Source: Manduca sexta
Taxonomy: Eukaryota; Arthropoda; Insecta; Lepidoptera; Sphingidae
Length of the DNA stretch: 64,000 nucleotides
Assembly: GCF_014839805.1 (NCBI RefSeq)
Contig: NC_051119.1
Location: 8,549,245 to 8,613,244 of the forward strand
Direction of reading: 5' to 3'
Shown piece by piece: positions 23,101 to 32,419 of this stretch. Position 1 is the first letter of the stretch; the number at the start of each line of letters is the position of its first letter. The notes beneath the pieces were generated by a model that had not been told where the DNA came from, did no database searches, and saw only the letters and a program-made list of their open reading frames with translations. The translations under genes and the position numbers were made by a program.

Positions 23101-24043
23101 GATAGTTAGATGATTTACAGCTATTTTTGTAAACGACCCCATCGCTTTTCCCATCCGTCAGGAAAAGGGACAAATCACATTTCAGAATAGTATTTTTAAC
23201 ATGCCTATAAATAACATATTGATTGCTTTATTCTCAGGATCAGATCTAGGATTAAGATTAAGATCATTTATTGAAAGCGGCAATTAGATGATGTTAAAGG
23301 GTGTATAGATCATCTCAACCACAAAAACTTGTCTTATAACTTTTTAAAGCGGGGGTGTTGCGCAGTAAAAGGACTGATCCAAGCTTCAGCTTCGACGCTA
23401 TCCAACGTAGTGTGCTTGTGCACACATGCTGGTCACGCACAACCAAAAGTAGTGAGGCGCGTGTGGGATGTACGCACCGAGGTTGGAGTTGTCGGGCCAG
23501 TCGCTGTTGGTGCGGCCCTGGCGGGCGGCCGGGCGCGCGCGGGCCCCCGCCCCGGCCGCCGCGCGCGCCCCGCCCGCGAGCGGCGCCGCGCCCGCACTAG
23601 CCTGCCTCGCCGCGCTCGCCGCGCTCCCTCGCTCGCCGCGCTCGCCGCGTTCGCCTTCTCCGCGACCTGCACCAACACACATAGCATTTAGTATTTTTGT
23701 GGGTATTGCCACCATTTTTTTTTTATTATTTAAGAGTATTTTGCTAAATAACACCAATCCAACATAAACTTTGTACATAAAGAAAACAAAATAGATATTA
23801 CTTTTGCCCAAAAAGTCGCAAATAATTTTGGTTTTTAGTGCCATCATTATAAAAACAAATCAAGAAACGGGCAAGCCGCTGGCTTACGTAAAACTACAAC
23901 TGCATACTGCAAACTGTAGCAGTATCACCCATACATTTAATTTCAAAATACTATATAGGACAATAGTGTGTACTAACGTGGGCGAGGTCGGAGCGGCTGC
24001 GCGGGTCCCGCTGCGGCTCTAGTTCGCCGTTGCCCGCAGGGGC
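8022..24043 (-). CDS. lig: Protein lingerer (UBAP2/UBAP2L family), multi-exon, partial at both ends
   Basis: I chained 19 coding exons by GT/AG borders and phase into 815 continuous codons. Landmarks shared with UBAP2L in order are: an Arg/Gly-rich segment (exons at 24043-23478); [17 protein letters not shown] followed by VFTAS; the UBAP2 signature [11 protein letters not shown] followed by LDVQFGALD (exon 17959-18237); Ser/Thr/Gln-rich linkers; [16 protein letters not shown]; and the near-terminal KAGF-GGTPPPF. Lingerer/UBAP2L proteins carry an N-terminal UBA domain, bind ubiquitin and associate with cytoplasmic mRNP and stress-granule proteins; in Drosophila, lig is needed for normal copulation and growth control. 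The UBA exons are absent (in the gap or further upstream), and so is the final exon after the donor at 8021. Exons are strikingly GC-rich and introns AT-rich. The middle contig is therefore a good but incomplete lig model; identity is certain, end points are not. Confidence 0.93.
8548..8680 (-). repeat. SINE family B, 3' fragment
   Basis: Matches the body of the fuller family B copy at 46440-46703 (the 'cccatgatgtgatag' and 'ccatatggggcataaattcc' blocks), minus orientation, inside a lig intron. Confidence 0.6.
8721..8812 (-). CDS. lig: lig exon R
   Basis: Acceptor GTGCAG, weak donor GTTAAT. It encodes [19 protein letters not shown], aligning with the UBAP2L DMTGSVYNKTQ segment. Confidence 0.9.
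9145..9277 (-). CDS. lig: lig exon Q
   Basis: Acceptor GTTACAG, donor GTACGG. Gly/Val repeats ([11 protein letters not shown]), then [16 protein letters not shown]. Ends in phase 1. Confidence 0.92.
9526..9548 (+). other. G-quadruplex motif
   Basis: Four G runs of 6, 4, 5 and 4 separated by 2, 1 and 1 bases on the plus strand. It lies in the lig intron between exons P and Q. The G-rich strand is the lig template strand, so the pre-mRNA would be C-rich here. Confidence 0.8.
9927..10013 (-). CDS. lig: lig exon P
   Basis: Acceptor TTGCAG, donor GTAAGT. It encodes [20 protein letters not shown], aligning with the UBAP2L ALPPGYSYTSLPYY block. Confidence 0.95.
10345..10512 (-). repeat. tRNA-derived SINE fragment
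   Basis: On the minus strand a tRNA-like head is visible, with an A box-like segment and the B box-like GGGTTCGAATTCC, followed by a family B-like body. It is too degenerate for a functional tRNA. Confidence 0.55.
10565..10672 (-). CDS. lig: lig exon O
   Basis: Acceptor TTGTAG, donor GTACAC. It encodes [10 protein letters not shown], then [16 protein letters not shown] and SPQQ, aligning with the UBAP2L DYYSIPF and GRDGSL-KFGRGD stretch. Confidence 0.93.
11306..11542 (-). CDS. lig: lig exon N
   Basis: Acceptor TTGCAG, donor GTACGC. 79 codons: a Ser/Thr-rich tract, a Gly/Ala tract, then [15 protein letters not shown], which aligns with the UBAP2L VYGYDDLQMLQTRFP region. Confidence 0.93.
11812..11925 (-). 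CDS. lig: lig exon M
   Basis: Acceptor TTTAG, donor GTGAGC. 38 codons with Tyr/Ala repeats, ending [10 protein letters not shown]. Phase 0 at both ends. Confidence 0.9.
12361..12404. repeat. Perfect hairpin, 18-bp arms
   Basis: ACATTAATCTGTTACAAT and its exact reverse complement are separated by the 8-nt loop ATGTAAAC. It directly precedes a copy of the palindromic element, in the lig intron after exon L. Confidence 0.85.
12405..12544 (+). mobile_element. Palindromic dispersed element, copy 2
   Basis: Shares the 'ccgcggctttta' block, the stem region around 'gactttgcagtcttcgtggtcac' and the conserved tail AACATTCGCGTAAACATAAG with copy 1. An 11-bp direct repeat, GTAAACATTGT, is found at 12381-12391 and 12545-12555; the right one overlaps the exon L donor. 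Confidence 0.65.
12559..12666 (-). CDS. lig: lig exon L
   Basis: Acceptor TTCAG, donor GTAACA. 36 codons ending [13 protein letters not shown]. The donor overlaps a short direct repeat left by the palindromic element inserted just downstream. Confidence 0.9.
13191..14168 (-). mobile_element. Non-autonomous Helitron, copy 1
   Basis: On the minus strand it starts TCTATATATATAAAAATGAA and ends with a GC-rich hairpin region followed by CTAG. It is inserted between A and T with no target duplication, the Helitron hallmark. It has no transposase. It lies in a lig intron and is almost identical to the copy at 18874-19848. Confidence 0.85.
14358..14444 (-). CDS. lig: lig exon K
   Basis: Acceptor TTTCAG, weak donor GTCAAT. 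29 codons, [19 protein letters not shown] and onward, Tyr/His/Pro-rich. Phase 0 at both ends. Confidence 0.85.
14505..14645 (+). repeat. SINE family B fragment
   Basis: A degenerate plus-strand fragment sharing the 'cagtatgagccc' and 'ctggagtccaaaatttatgc' blocks with the copy at 37258. In the lig intron between exons J and K. Confidence 0.5.
15932..16137 (-). CDS. lig: lig exon J with NAGNAG acceptor
   Basis: It encodes [18 protein letters not shown], an Ala/Ser run, and QGYAHHRPK before the donor GTATAC. The acceptor reads TAGCAG, so two AGs three bases apart are both usable in frame (5' edge 16137 or 16134). Confidence 0.9.
16373..16528 (+). repeat. 78-bp tandem duplication
   Basis: Two adjacent 78-bp units (16373-16450 and 16451-16528) that differ at about one base, in the lig intron between exons I and J. 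Confidence 0.9.
16828..16940. other. GA-rich (sense CU-rich) tract
   Basis: Repeated GAGAGA blocks on the plus strand, so the lig pre-mRNA would carry a long CU-rich polypyrimidine region here between exons I and J. GAGA-type binding or splicing control is possible but not shown. Confidence 0.5.
17057..17138 (-). CDS. lig: lig exon I
   Basis: Acceptor TTGCAG, donor GTGAGT. It encodes [19 protein letters not shown] and ends in phase 1, matching the next exon. Confidence 0.88.
17524..17622 (-). CDS. lig: lig exon H
   Basis: Acceptor GCACAG, donor GTAGGT. 33 codons rich in Thr, Ser and Val. Phase 0 at both ends. Confidence 0.88.
17959..18237 (-). CDS. lig: lig exon G with UBAP2 signature
   Basis: Acceptor TTACAG, donor GTAACT. 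93 codons with Gln-rich [11 protein letters not shown], then the diagnostic UBAP2-family sequence [11 protein letters not shown] and LDVQFGALD. This exon fixes the identity of the gene. Phase 0 at both ends. Confidence 0.98.
18373..20529 (+). pseudogene. LINE reverse transcriptase fragment, interrupted
   Basis: The first segment (18373-18873) shows the RT motifs [24 protein letters not shown] and the catalytic YADD. The second (19849-20529) continues with the thumb and C-terminal region ([15 protein letters not shown]). Excising the Helitron at 18874-19848 joins the two in the same frame with no lost base. The N-terminal endonuclease domain is missing because of 5' truncation. Confidence 0.9.
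18874..19848 (-). mobile_element. Non-autonomous Helitron, copy 2, inside the LINE RT
   Basis: Ends as in copy 1: 5'-TC and CTAG-3' on the minus strand. The host sequence reads A|T at the junction on either side. Differences from copy 1 are few, including 12 bases (AGCTTCGCCCGC) absent there. An internal second 5'-type end (TCTATACTTATAATAAATC) suggests a composite element. Confidence 0.9.
20609..20692 (+). repeat. CA/GCAC microsatellite
   Basis: An imperfect (CA)n tract with CG and TA interruptions, inside the LINE 3' region. Confidence 0.9.
21011..21178 (-). CDS. lig: lig exon F, Pro/Gly/Ala-rich
   Basis: Acceptor GTGCAG, donor GTGACC. 56 codons of low-complexity Gly/Pro/Ala sequence ending [11 protein letters not shown]. 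Phase 0 at both ends and very GC-rich. Confidence 0.88.
21395..21700. repeat. Probable interspersed repeat in lig intron
   Basis: A GC-moderate, non-coding block whose 'caccatcaggtgccgtgcag'-type end resembles common moth repeats. No ends or target duplication were seen, so the class is not assigned. Confidence 0.3.
21749..21856 (-). CDS. lig: lig exon E
   Basis: Acceptor TTGCAG, donor GTGAGT. 36 codons, opening with a second EDWDN motif and ending in a His-rich run (HHHHSIMD). Phase 0 at both ends, so it could be skipped without a frameshift. Confidence 0.9.
22034..22319 (-). mobile_element. Short non-autonomous Helitron
   Basis: 286 bp. On the minus strand it starts TCTATATATATATAAAAATG and ends CTAG, inserted between A and T. 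In the lig intron between exons D and E. Confidence 0.75.
22353..22427 (-). CDS. lig: lig exon D
   Basis: Acceptor GCGCAG, donor GTGAGC. It opens with [12 protein letters not shown], continuing the conserved DTK-(V/I)FTAS block from exon C. 25 codons, phase 0 at both ends. Confidence 0.93.
22660..22804 (+). mobile_element. Helitron 3' end fragment
   Basis: Ends in a GC-rich segment followed by CTAG and a T on the plus strand. It shares its body with 35165-35376. Adjacent to lig exon C. Confidence 0.55.
22832..22911 (-). CDS. lig: lig exon C
   Basis: Acceptor CAACAG, donor GTAAAT. It encodes [17 protein letters not shown], which aligns with the UBAP2L block TEEWGTEDWNEDLSETK. Enters in phase 1, ends in phase 0. 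Confidence 0.95.
23478..23666 (-). CDS. lig: lig exon B, Arg/Gly/Ala-rich
   Basis: Acceptor TGCAG, donor GTGCGT. It encodes [13 protein letters not shown] followed by an Ala/Arg-rich run, ending [10 protein letters not shown]. This RGG-like segment corresponds to the RG-rich region after the UBA domain in UBAP2L. It is very GC-rich. Confidence 0.85.
23974..24043 (-). CDS. lig: lig exon A (partial, runs into gap)
   Basis: The frame reads [18 protein letters not shown], a charged post-UBA linker. Two overlapping donors are present (GTTAGT, and GTACAC four bases further on). Only the second joins exon B in the supported frame while keeping this composition. Confidence 0.6.
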
Positions 24044-24543
24044 NNNNNNNNNNNNNNNNNNNNNNNNNNNNNNNNNNNNNNNNNNNNNNNNNNNNNNNNN
24101 NNNNNNNNNNNNNNNNNNNNNNNNNNNNNNNNNNNNNNNNNNNNNNNNNNNNNNNNNNNNNNNNNNNNNNNNNNNNNNNNNNNNNNNNNNNNNNNNNNNN
24201 NNNNNNNNNNNNNNNNNNNNNNNNNNNNNNNNNNNNNNNNNNNNNNNNNNNNNNNNNNNNNNNNNNNNNNNNNNNNNNNNNNNNNNNNNNNNNNNNNNNN
24301 NNNNNNNNNNNNNNNNNNNNNNNNNNNNNNNNNNNNNNNNNNNNNNNNNNNNNNNNNNNNNNNNNNNNNNNNNNNNNNNNNNNNNNNNNNNNNNNNNNNN
24401 NNNNNNNNNNNNNNNNNNNNNNNNNNNNNNNNNNNNNNNNNNNNNNNNNNNNNNNNNNNNNNNNNNNNNNNNNNNNNNNNNNNNNNNNNNNNNNNNNNNN
24501 NNNNNNNNNNNNNNNNNNNNNNNNNNNNNNNNNNNNNNNNNNN
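24044..24543. other. Assembly gap, 500 N
   Basis: Exactly 500 N, cutting into lig exon A. The true distance and even adjacency of the flanking contigs are uncertain. Confidence 0.99.
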
Positions 24544-26540
24544 ATTTATTATTTAATTCCAGTTTCCTACACTATTAACCATCAAATCAATCCTAAAACA
24601 ACAGTAAACATATGAACACGGGGATCTCAAGAAGTGAATCTCATTACGTGGAATTGAAATACCTACCAACTTGTCTGGATGTTTATCTCATATCAAACCG
24701 AAACTCGAGTCACGGTACCAAATTATTGCGTATTATCACTATGTTTACGTTTTCCTTCGATAGTAAATGTAAAGCCGATGTGAAGTAAAGAATCTGTATT
24801 CAGAAGTGGGAAATATTTAACGTATTGCTCAGTTTTAATGAAGATTGTCAAAATAAGTTTAACATCCTGCTCACCCCTTTCCTTTTCAATTTTGTTTAGT
24901 TATTCAATAGTTCTTGATTATCTACTCTTATATGTGATACAAAGTTACCCAAACACCACCATCACACAATCATCACCAATACTTTACTTATTACAAGTTT
25001 ATCATATCCTGAGGGATAGACACTATGCTTAGTGGTTGGGGCATAAAAGCAACCCTATCGCCTAGCAAATAAGATTTCGCAAGCACAGTACACACCAGCT
25101 TCTGTGGTAACATGTCGCGAAACATAATATTAATGTCTTCCGCCAATTGTGAATACGATGCCATATAGAAACGTATCTCATTTGAGTGCCGATGTTTTTT
25201 TACTTGCAATGATATAGTATAATGCAATAAAATTCTATCTTCTTTGTCTATCGGAAACATATTGGACTCCAAAAACGAAATGAGTTTTTAGATTTTCAAA
25301 CGTGATTTTCTCCATTTTAAATTCTCCAAAGAACTCAATAAAATACACGCTTTTTTTTTTTTTTACAAAGAGTGTAGGATAAAATTGCTAGTACGAAAAA
25401 TAAATAATACAAGGAACTTCTGTTAGAAGCCGATAAAACAACTAATGAGTTTACAAACAATTTACTAAATTGATAAACCGTAGATCAGGTTCAATAGCCC
25501 AACCCAACAGTAGACTGCCGGCAAGATAAAGAAAATGCCCGTCCAAGTAACTTTTCAACTCCCATAGAAAATACCGCTTAAGCGTATTGCAATGAATTAC
25601 TACATTTGTGACTATCTGTAACTTGAAACAAAACAATACGACTGTATAAAGAATAGACGTAAAAATTTTAATCCTCTATTGTTTACATAAAAGGATTCAA
25701 AGACGGCAAATAGAATGGAGGAAGCAACTATAGCACGGCGACCTACAATAAGACAAATGACCCGATAACGGATGCACCGCTCAGACCTAATTAGCTCAAA
25801 GGCCGTAATCTCGAAATGTTGCCGCGACGTCAAAGGGCTTCACTTCACGCTCCCATTACGAGTTGGAACTGATATTAAAAATTATACTGCTACGACAAAT
25901 CATGACGAATACTTTGTAAGCCTTATACAGGAAATGTAATCGTAATTTATCCCCTAATAATTTAATTAATTTATAGGTCCTAAATTTATTAAAATACCGA
26001 AGTTAGACTTTTTTTACGATTTTTGTACCTGGTACCCTTTAGGTGGGGAAAAAATGAGTCTATGCAGGTGTAATAGAATGTCATATTGCGGTGTACTAAT
26101 GACGCTGCGGTGGATGTGACGTGGAGATGATATCCGTAGCGAGACATCCGCCCGCTACCTCGCAGTTTCTGATGCCGATAGATCGCTTTGAGCATTTAAG
26201 GCAGTTTTATAGGAAGATAGTGCGGGCAATCTCGCTTAACATTCTGTATTTCTTTTAAAACCTGTCCTTATACTGCTCCAGTTGGTCAACCATCATATTT
26301 TTCATGAATATCACAGAAACAATTTTGCTTAGTTGACATCAACCTAAGATTACTAAATAGAAAACTATACAAATGATTATAGAAAACCCATAATGCTCAA
26401 CCTGCATATGCAACTCCAGACCTCCCAGTCTATATTCCGTTATTTCACTCCATAAACTAAAACAAATTAAAGGAAACTCGAGTATGCAAAACACCTGTCG
26501 CTGTTCTCACTTATTATGCACCTACATTAAAAGTATTATA
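24544..26540. other. No gene recognised
   Basis: AT-rich start of the third contig. No lig UBA-domain exon is visible. One minus-strand open frame (24991 to an ATG at 25260, about 89 codons) has protein-like composition but no recognised motif. Confidence 0.5.
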
Positions 26541-26547
26541 ATAATAA

Positions 26548-26872
26548 CATAATAATATCAGCCCTGTATTATATACTCGCCCACTGCTGAGCACGGGCCT
26601 CCTCTATTACGAGGAGGGATTAGGCCTTAGTCCACCATGCTGGCCTAGTGCAGATTGGTAGGCTTCAAACACCTGCAAAATTTCTATAGAGAACTTTTCA
26701 GATGTGCAGGTTTCCTGACGATGTTTTCCTTCAGTTAAAGTGAACGATAAATTCACAAAGAATACAAACATGATTTTTAGAAAAGTCAGAGGTGTGTGCC
26801 CTTGGGATTTGAACCTGCGGACATTCGTCTTGGCAGTCCGTTCCATACCCAAATAGGCTATCGCCGCTTTTA
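26548..26872 (-). repeat. tRNA-derived SINE, family A
   Basis: A fuller minus-strand copy: A/B-box head at the right end, internal CCTGCGGACATTCGTC block, and the 'gcccactgctgagcacgggc' end near 26580. The right counterpart of the SINE at 1-169. Confidence 0.85.
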
Positions 26873-27512
26873 AAAAATATTATGTGTAGTGAAAAACAAT
26901 ATAAAATAAACTTCAATGGTAATCGGAGCAATGTCAACATAACGTAATTTAGCATAACATAATTAAATTATAGTTATAACACAGGATGAGAGTTGTTTAG
27001 ATCATTGATATATCACAATGGAATGTTGCTTTATTGCTTAACCTTCTACACAATTCATAATTTTTTATACAAATCTCATACATTACGTACTTATGTTTGT
27101 TATATATAATAAGAATTCATGACATAAACTGGCAAAACCTCAAGAGAATAAAATATAAATGTTATTTCCTCAACTAATAATTGTCAATACAAGCTCCAAA
27201 TGGCATTATATTTTCTCCCAATATTTGTCTATTCAATATTAATCCATAGTTTATACCTTGCTCCTGATATGGCAACATTCTTTTCCTTGATCACATCATG
27301 TAATATGCTTAACGAAAAGTAGTTGCCCTGGATGTACCTCTTCCTTACCCTTTGGCACTAAAGTGGTGATGAGTGTTTTTGTTGTCTCCCAATATTTATG
27401 ATTCACATAGTACAGCAAGAATATTTTTATATACCAGGTTTAGTTTTAATCATTAGAGATTACATAAATCACATTAAAAAAACATTAACAATAGGTCCAT
27501 TTATTTATTTAT

Positions 27513-27750
27513 CTGGAGTCTTAGTCCACCACACTGGCCTAGTGCAGGTTGGCGAACTTGCCATACTTTTGAAATTCCTATTTGGGATTCTTAAATATGT
27601 ATGTTTCTTCACAATGTTCTCCTTAACCATTAGTGTGACTATTATTGGTAAGCAATAAACACATCATTTTAGAGAATTAGAGGGGTTTGCCTTAGATTTA
27701 GAACCTGTAGACCTTCATCTCAATAGTCCATCCCATTGCCAAATAGGCTA
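27513..27750 (-). repeat. Old SINE family A copy
   Basis: Right-copy counterpart of 819-1053. The 208-bp extra sequence in this copy follows it directly. Confidence 0.65.
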
Positions 27751-28821
27751 ACATGCAATATGAATATAACCAAAGTTCTTAAAAATAATCCATCAAAACA
27801 ATATGCTATTAAACGCAATTGCTACTAAACAACCCATAATTTGTCTATGAAATAATATCTGGCTCAAAATATTAAAAATAAAACTGTATTAATTAAAAAA
27901 AATTGTATTCTTTTTACAGAAATTAATATGAATACTAAATATTTTAACTCATTAGAATATTTTTTCCAAATAATTGCCTATTACACTCACTACCTTAATA
28001 CAAATAAAAAAAAATTAAGTAGGTTGACAATTATTTAGATTAATTTCTTTTACTTCCTGAATATGCTAGCTTTAAAATAATGTACACCTTGTTATAACTA
28101 AAATATTGTTTTATGTAGAAAAAACATTTAATCCAATGTTGAAGAGTTTTGATTCAATAGAAAATAAAACATTTTCTCAAATTCATGATTAGCAAGCTGG
28201 GAATACATCTTTTAATTCATCTTTGTAATAAAAACCATTTAAAGTTGTCAACTATGCATGTGATAACCCCATGAGATGCATTCAATGATCTTATTGTAAT
28301 ACTCTATGCAACTTAGCAAACAAAACATTGTAAAGACATTATTTAGCACTCAATTTAAAATACTCATTATATGGATACACAGTTAAATACATTTTTTTGC
28401 CAATTTCTAGATTTATTGAAGTCGAAAAACCATTGAACTGTGAAATGCGACTATTAATAAAAGCGGGCAAGACTCGACGACCTTAACGAGGTAAAAGCGC
28501 TCAATCGAATGCAATCGATGTGAAATAGCCCATTTGAGCGTAAATGTCGAAACATAAATTGATGTATGGTTGCACGAATATAACAAATATGGACCACTGG
28601 CACGATATTTTAAATTGTAATTTAACACGTTAAAAATAATTTAGAAAAAGCGATGTCGACGTTACGGGACGAAAACCGAAAATATCCCTTAGCAGTGGCA
28701 AATTGCATCCCCTCCCTAAAATAAGATGTACAGAGAATCATGATATTCTCGAAAACACTGCAATATTTACATGTGCTGACACCTCAATTAATTTATTTTA
28801 TTAGCGACGAAGAACACTTAC

Positions 28822-28847
28822 CCCATGGTTTCTTTTCCTGCTGTCAT
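28822..28847 (-). other. Candidate first coding exon, minus strand (right copy)
   Basis: Same ATG plus eight further codons and GTAAGTG donor as at 1915-1940. It lies about 1.1 kb from the plus-strand candidate first exon at 29936, giving a divergent pair if both are real. Confidence 0.3.
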
Positions 28848-29935
28848 TTAAACACGATAATTAATGAAAATATTTTACTTCATAATTCTAAAATTCTCCA
28901 CTCGCAAAACGCAAACTGTCACAGAGGCGGTGGGACCATAAACTAAAATTTCTATCAGCCTGTGCTGCCAGAAATGATCTGTCTAATTAAAAATAATATT
29001 AGTTGTCTCTGATTCTACAAATTATTGTCAAAAATGATTCCTTGAGAACTAGATAGATGATTAAGCACCCTTTTTATTGGTAAAATAAAACCATAAATAT
29101 TTTAGACTAGGTAAATATTTTATACGGTATAATATTATAGTTATTGTACTACAGCGTACAGACTTACTACGCCATCTTGTTTAGAACAATAACAATCTGT
29201 ACGCCGTCGACAATACGTAGAGTTTTATTTAAAGAGCTCTAGATGGCTCTTACATTTATTTAATTTCAATCGAAACTATTTAAAAACTAAAATGTTTTTA
29301 ATAGCGATAATAATTGAAGATTCCATAAAATGATATAACCAAGTTTTATAAAGGAATCTAATAATATACTTATCTAATGCTAGATTACATCTCGCCGATT
29401 ACCATTTTTATTTTGATGATAAGCATGGTGGAAGTTGCACTGACATATAACGAGAAGCAGACCCACAGGTAAGTTCACTATCTGGTACATTATATTAATT
29501 ATTTAAAATACTATTTAAGTAATCTATTTGTGATCTCGAATGTAAGTAGGTAAGCCACTGTAGACAGCGCCGCTACAGTTAGTGCCGCTTTGTCTATGTA
29601 TTTTTGCTAAGCATGAGTTTGCAAGCACAATTGTAAACCGGTTCTGCGAATACTCATAATGAAAATATACCTATACCGACATAGACATTAAGCACTAGGT
29701 AGGTAATAACGATTACCATCAGTTACCTTATCTACGAATTAAGCCCTTTCATAAAGAAGGTAGCAGGCAAAACAATTTAAAAGACATAAAATTCATCAAA
29801 TCTGTAAATGAAGTAATTGAAGAAGAACCGATGATTCAATCCCTATACAAACAAGAACATCAGTAGCGTTCAATAGGATCGTAACTTTTATTCGCAATAA
29901 GGTAGCGAACGGATTGCGGTTTGCAATCCAGTATC

Positions 29936-30036
29936 AGTTTTCACCAGTATCTCACACAGATTCCACCGCACGACGTTTGAGTTACAAACGACGTTTCCTG
30001 ACTGTTATGTTTTGAAACAACTCAACGGTGAAAATG
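29936..30036 (+). other. Candidate 5' exon ending in start codon (right copy)
   Basis: Initiator-like TCAGTT at 29934, leader, then ATG at 30034-30036 directly followed by the donor GTGAGT. The CFAP100-like gene would lie within its first intron or be its neighbour. The gene is not identified. Confidence 0.35.
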
Positions 30037-30648
30037 GTGAGTGACTGTTACAATATCAATACCAACTTGCATAAAACATGCAGAATGTAGCTAAGCTAAT
30101 TGGTGAGAGAGTAACTGATACCTATGTATATTATAATTTGTCGTAATATGAATAATCAGTATCTAATAAAGGTCCTACGTAATATTAAAGTAACGTTGTA
30201 TATCGAAGATACCGATTGCGGGTACCGATTACTTAGCTTGATTTCTTCGTCGTTATAGTACATGCCATTATGGATCCTTGCTTACAGGAGATGTAGTTTG
30301 TGTGCGGATTCGTCGCTAGACTCATAACATGGTAAAAAATCTTTGTCAGCTGGCGATAAAAACGCATGCCGACATGATTCTGGCAATTATCGACGGACTC
30401 CAGGGCTCTCATAAAATAAAATTACATATAATTGCATATATAATTTAATAATAATATCAAACAATTTTATTAGAACATTTTCTAATACATTTTTCTGAAT
30501 AGAATCTAAGAGAAGCAGAGACTATATTAAAAAGAATATTTTTGACAACATAATCATTTTGGTAGACATTGAATTTTGTATAACGATATCAATATACATT
30601 ATTTTGTTTAACATTTATTTTTATGAGTTTAAAGTTTTCTTTACAATA

Positions 30649-32419
30649 ATGTCCTGCTTGAAAGAAGAGCGTAAGCCCCTGGTGCCTTTAAAAACATTAG
30701 ATATCATATTTAGACGCCGTTACGTGCCAATCACTCAATTTTATTTTACGAATCGCAAGCACGCATTAGAGAATGTTGAGAAAAAGCCAAAAGTCTTACG
30801 CCCCTTTCGAGTGCCAAAGTCTGAGAAGCTCCTGTCATACCTCAAGTACAGTGATAGGATGGAAAAGGTGCGGGCCAGGAACCGATTGAATCAGCCACTA
30901 TATCTTAAAGATAGTTTGAAGATCGCGGCCTCTAGAAATATAGCGAAGCGTCTCTTCATAGACGAGGTACCAAATGACGTCGGAGCAGTTGTAGACATAC
31001 ATTCAGAATTTTACAAAGTGATCGAAGGCAGACCTATACGATGGTTCGACGATATCCACGTCTATCTCGAAAACCTTAGGAATTACGCTATGATTCGAGA
31101 ACAAATTGGATTTCGGATAGATTTAGTCTTCAATTTAGATCAAAATATGGTCGACGAAGTTGCGAAACATGATCGTATCGTAGAAGAATTCCGACAACAT
31201 GTTAAAAACTTTCAAAAGTTTTTAACAGAAGATTATAAGAAAGCATCTGGCAGAGTAGCTAGGGCAGAACAACTGCACGCTGAACTTGTTGCAAAAAACG
31301 CGGAATTTGTGGTACACGTTTCTAATTTAACCATTGTAAATAACTTGTTGTTCAAACTTGATGCTATTCGCAATGTATTAAAAATTTATCGAAGCTTTTT
31401 GATATTTGTTGCCCCGCTCTCTTGGAGACAACAACATGATGAAAATTTGAAGGGAAAAGTGCAATCTATACAATTCGAATCAGGAGTGTTTAAAACAGAC
31501 AACGACTTGATAGAATCTCTCGATATAGATAATATGGTTGAATTTGCTAAGATTGAGTTCAAAAACCCACTGCCGGTGACAATGTATTTTTAAAACACCT
31601 GAGGAATTAATGTATTTATTCCGAGGCATGGAGTTACAAAGCAGAGAATATTTGATGCATCTTTCAAAAATTGATGCTCCTTTTAGATTGTTAAGGGAAC
31701 GTATTAAACAGCTAAAATTGGGAACGAAACAGGAATTGGATTACTTTCAATACTATATCGATACTATAAACGATGAGATTGCTAGAGAGAATAGCAATGC
31801 TAATAATTTACAAGAAAAGTTTTTCAGAATATTAAATAAAACATTTTTCGATAGTGTAGCGAGTCCTGCAACACTAAAACTTAAAATTTGTGTTGAATAT
31901 GTATACGAACAAGTATTTGGTAAATGCGAAGAAGGTCACCAATGTATTCTAGATCCTATGAAAATTTTAGAAGTCACGTACGAAGATTACAATCTCCGAC
32001 TCGATTCACTGGATTTTAAAATAGTAAATCAGGCACGCAACGATTTTTTTTCTCAAGATTTGAAAATGATGAATAATGCTGTCATAGCCCAAAGAGAACT
32101 TAAAGCGTTTAGTGTAATGACCAAAGCCATGAATAGGGCCTTTTTACCACAAAAAAAATACACTCGTCCGGTGTTAGCGAAGTTCATGGATAAGAAAACC
32201 CAAATTGCATTCGCAAAGGCAGAGCGCAAAAAGGCACAAATAGGGGTTGGAGAACCTATCAAACCCAAAAAATATAAGATAACCGAAGAAGAAAAGGAAG
32301 GGTTGTTACTTTTCACTGACTGGTGTGAAGGAATGGACCCAGCGCCGTACTTGTTAGAATATAACAGATTTGTCAAACCAGCATTTGAAATACCGTCTCG
32401 TAAATCCGAAATACCTTGA
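30649..32419 (+). CDS. CFAP100: CFAP100/CCDC37-like ciliary coiled-coil protein, intronless, one frameshift
   Basis: The first ATG with a good continuous frame is MSCLKEERKPLVPL at 30649. The first 314 codons hold a basic N-terminal region and a DUF4200-type coiled coil (about residues 150-260), ending near YRSFLIFVAPLSWRQQ, which parallels the YKDFLYKLSPKEWLEEQ block of CFAP100. A stop at 31591-31593 follows a T5 run (31587-31591). Removing one T gives MYFKTPEELMYLFRGME, matching the family's LYFTEPQQLLDVFRELEEQ, and 275 more residues to the TGA, ending with the conserved EEKEGLLLFTDWCEG. The joined length, 589, is close to human CFAP100 (611). CFAP100, with CFAP73, forms a modifier-of-inner-arms complex that regulates inner dynein arms in axonemes, so sperm flagella are the likely site in an insect. 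Most likely intact in life with a sequencing indel; a young pseudogene is possible. Confidence 0.82.

Larger units (their letters stand above)
26702..30621. repeat. Right copy of ~3.9-kb duplicated segment
   Basis: Counterpart of 1-3736. It continues without a break into the complete CFAP100-like gene, whereas the left copy ends at the gap. Confidence 0.93.

Noticed and set aside
26607..26955. ORFs over the SINE at 26.6-26.9 kb, and the ORF at 35822-36070
   Set aside because: They are translations of SINE family A.
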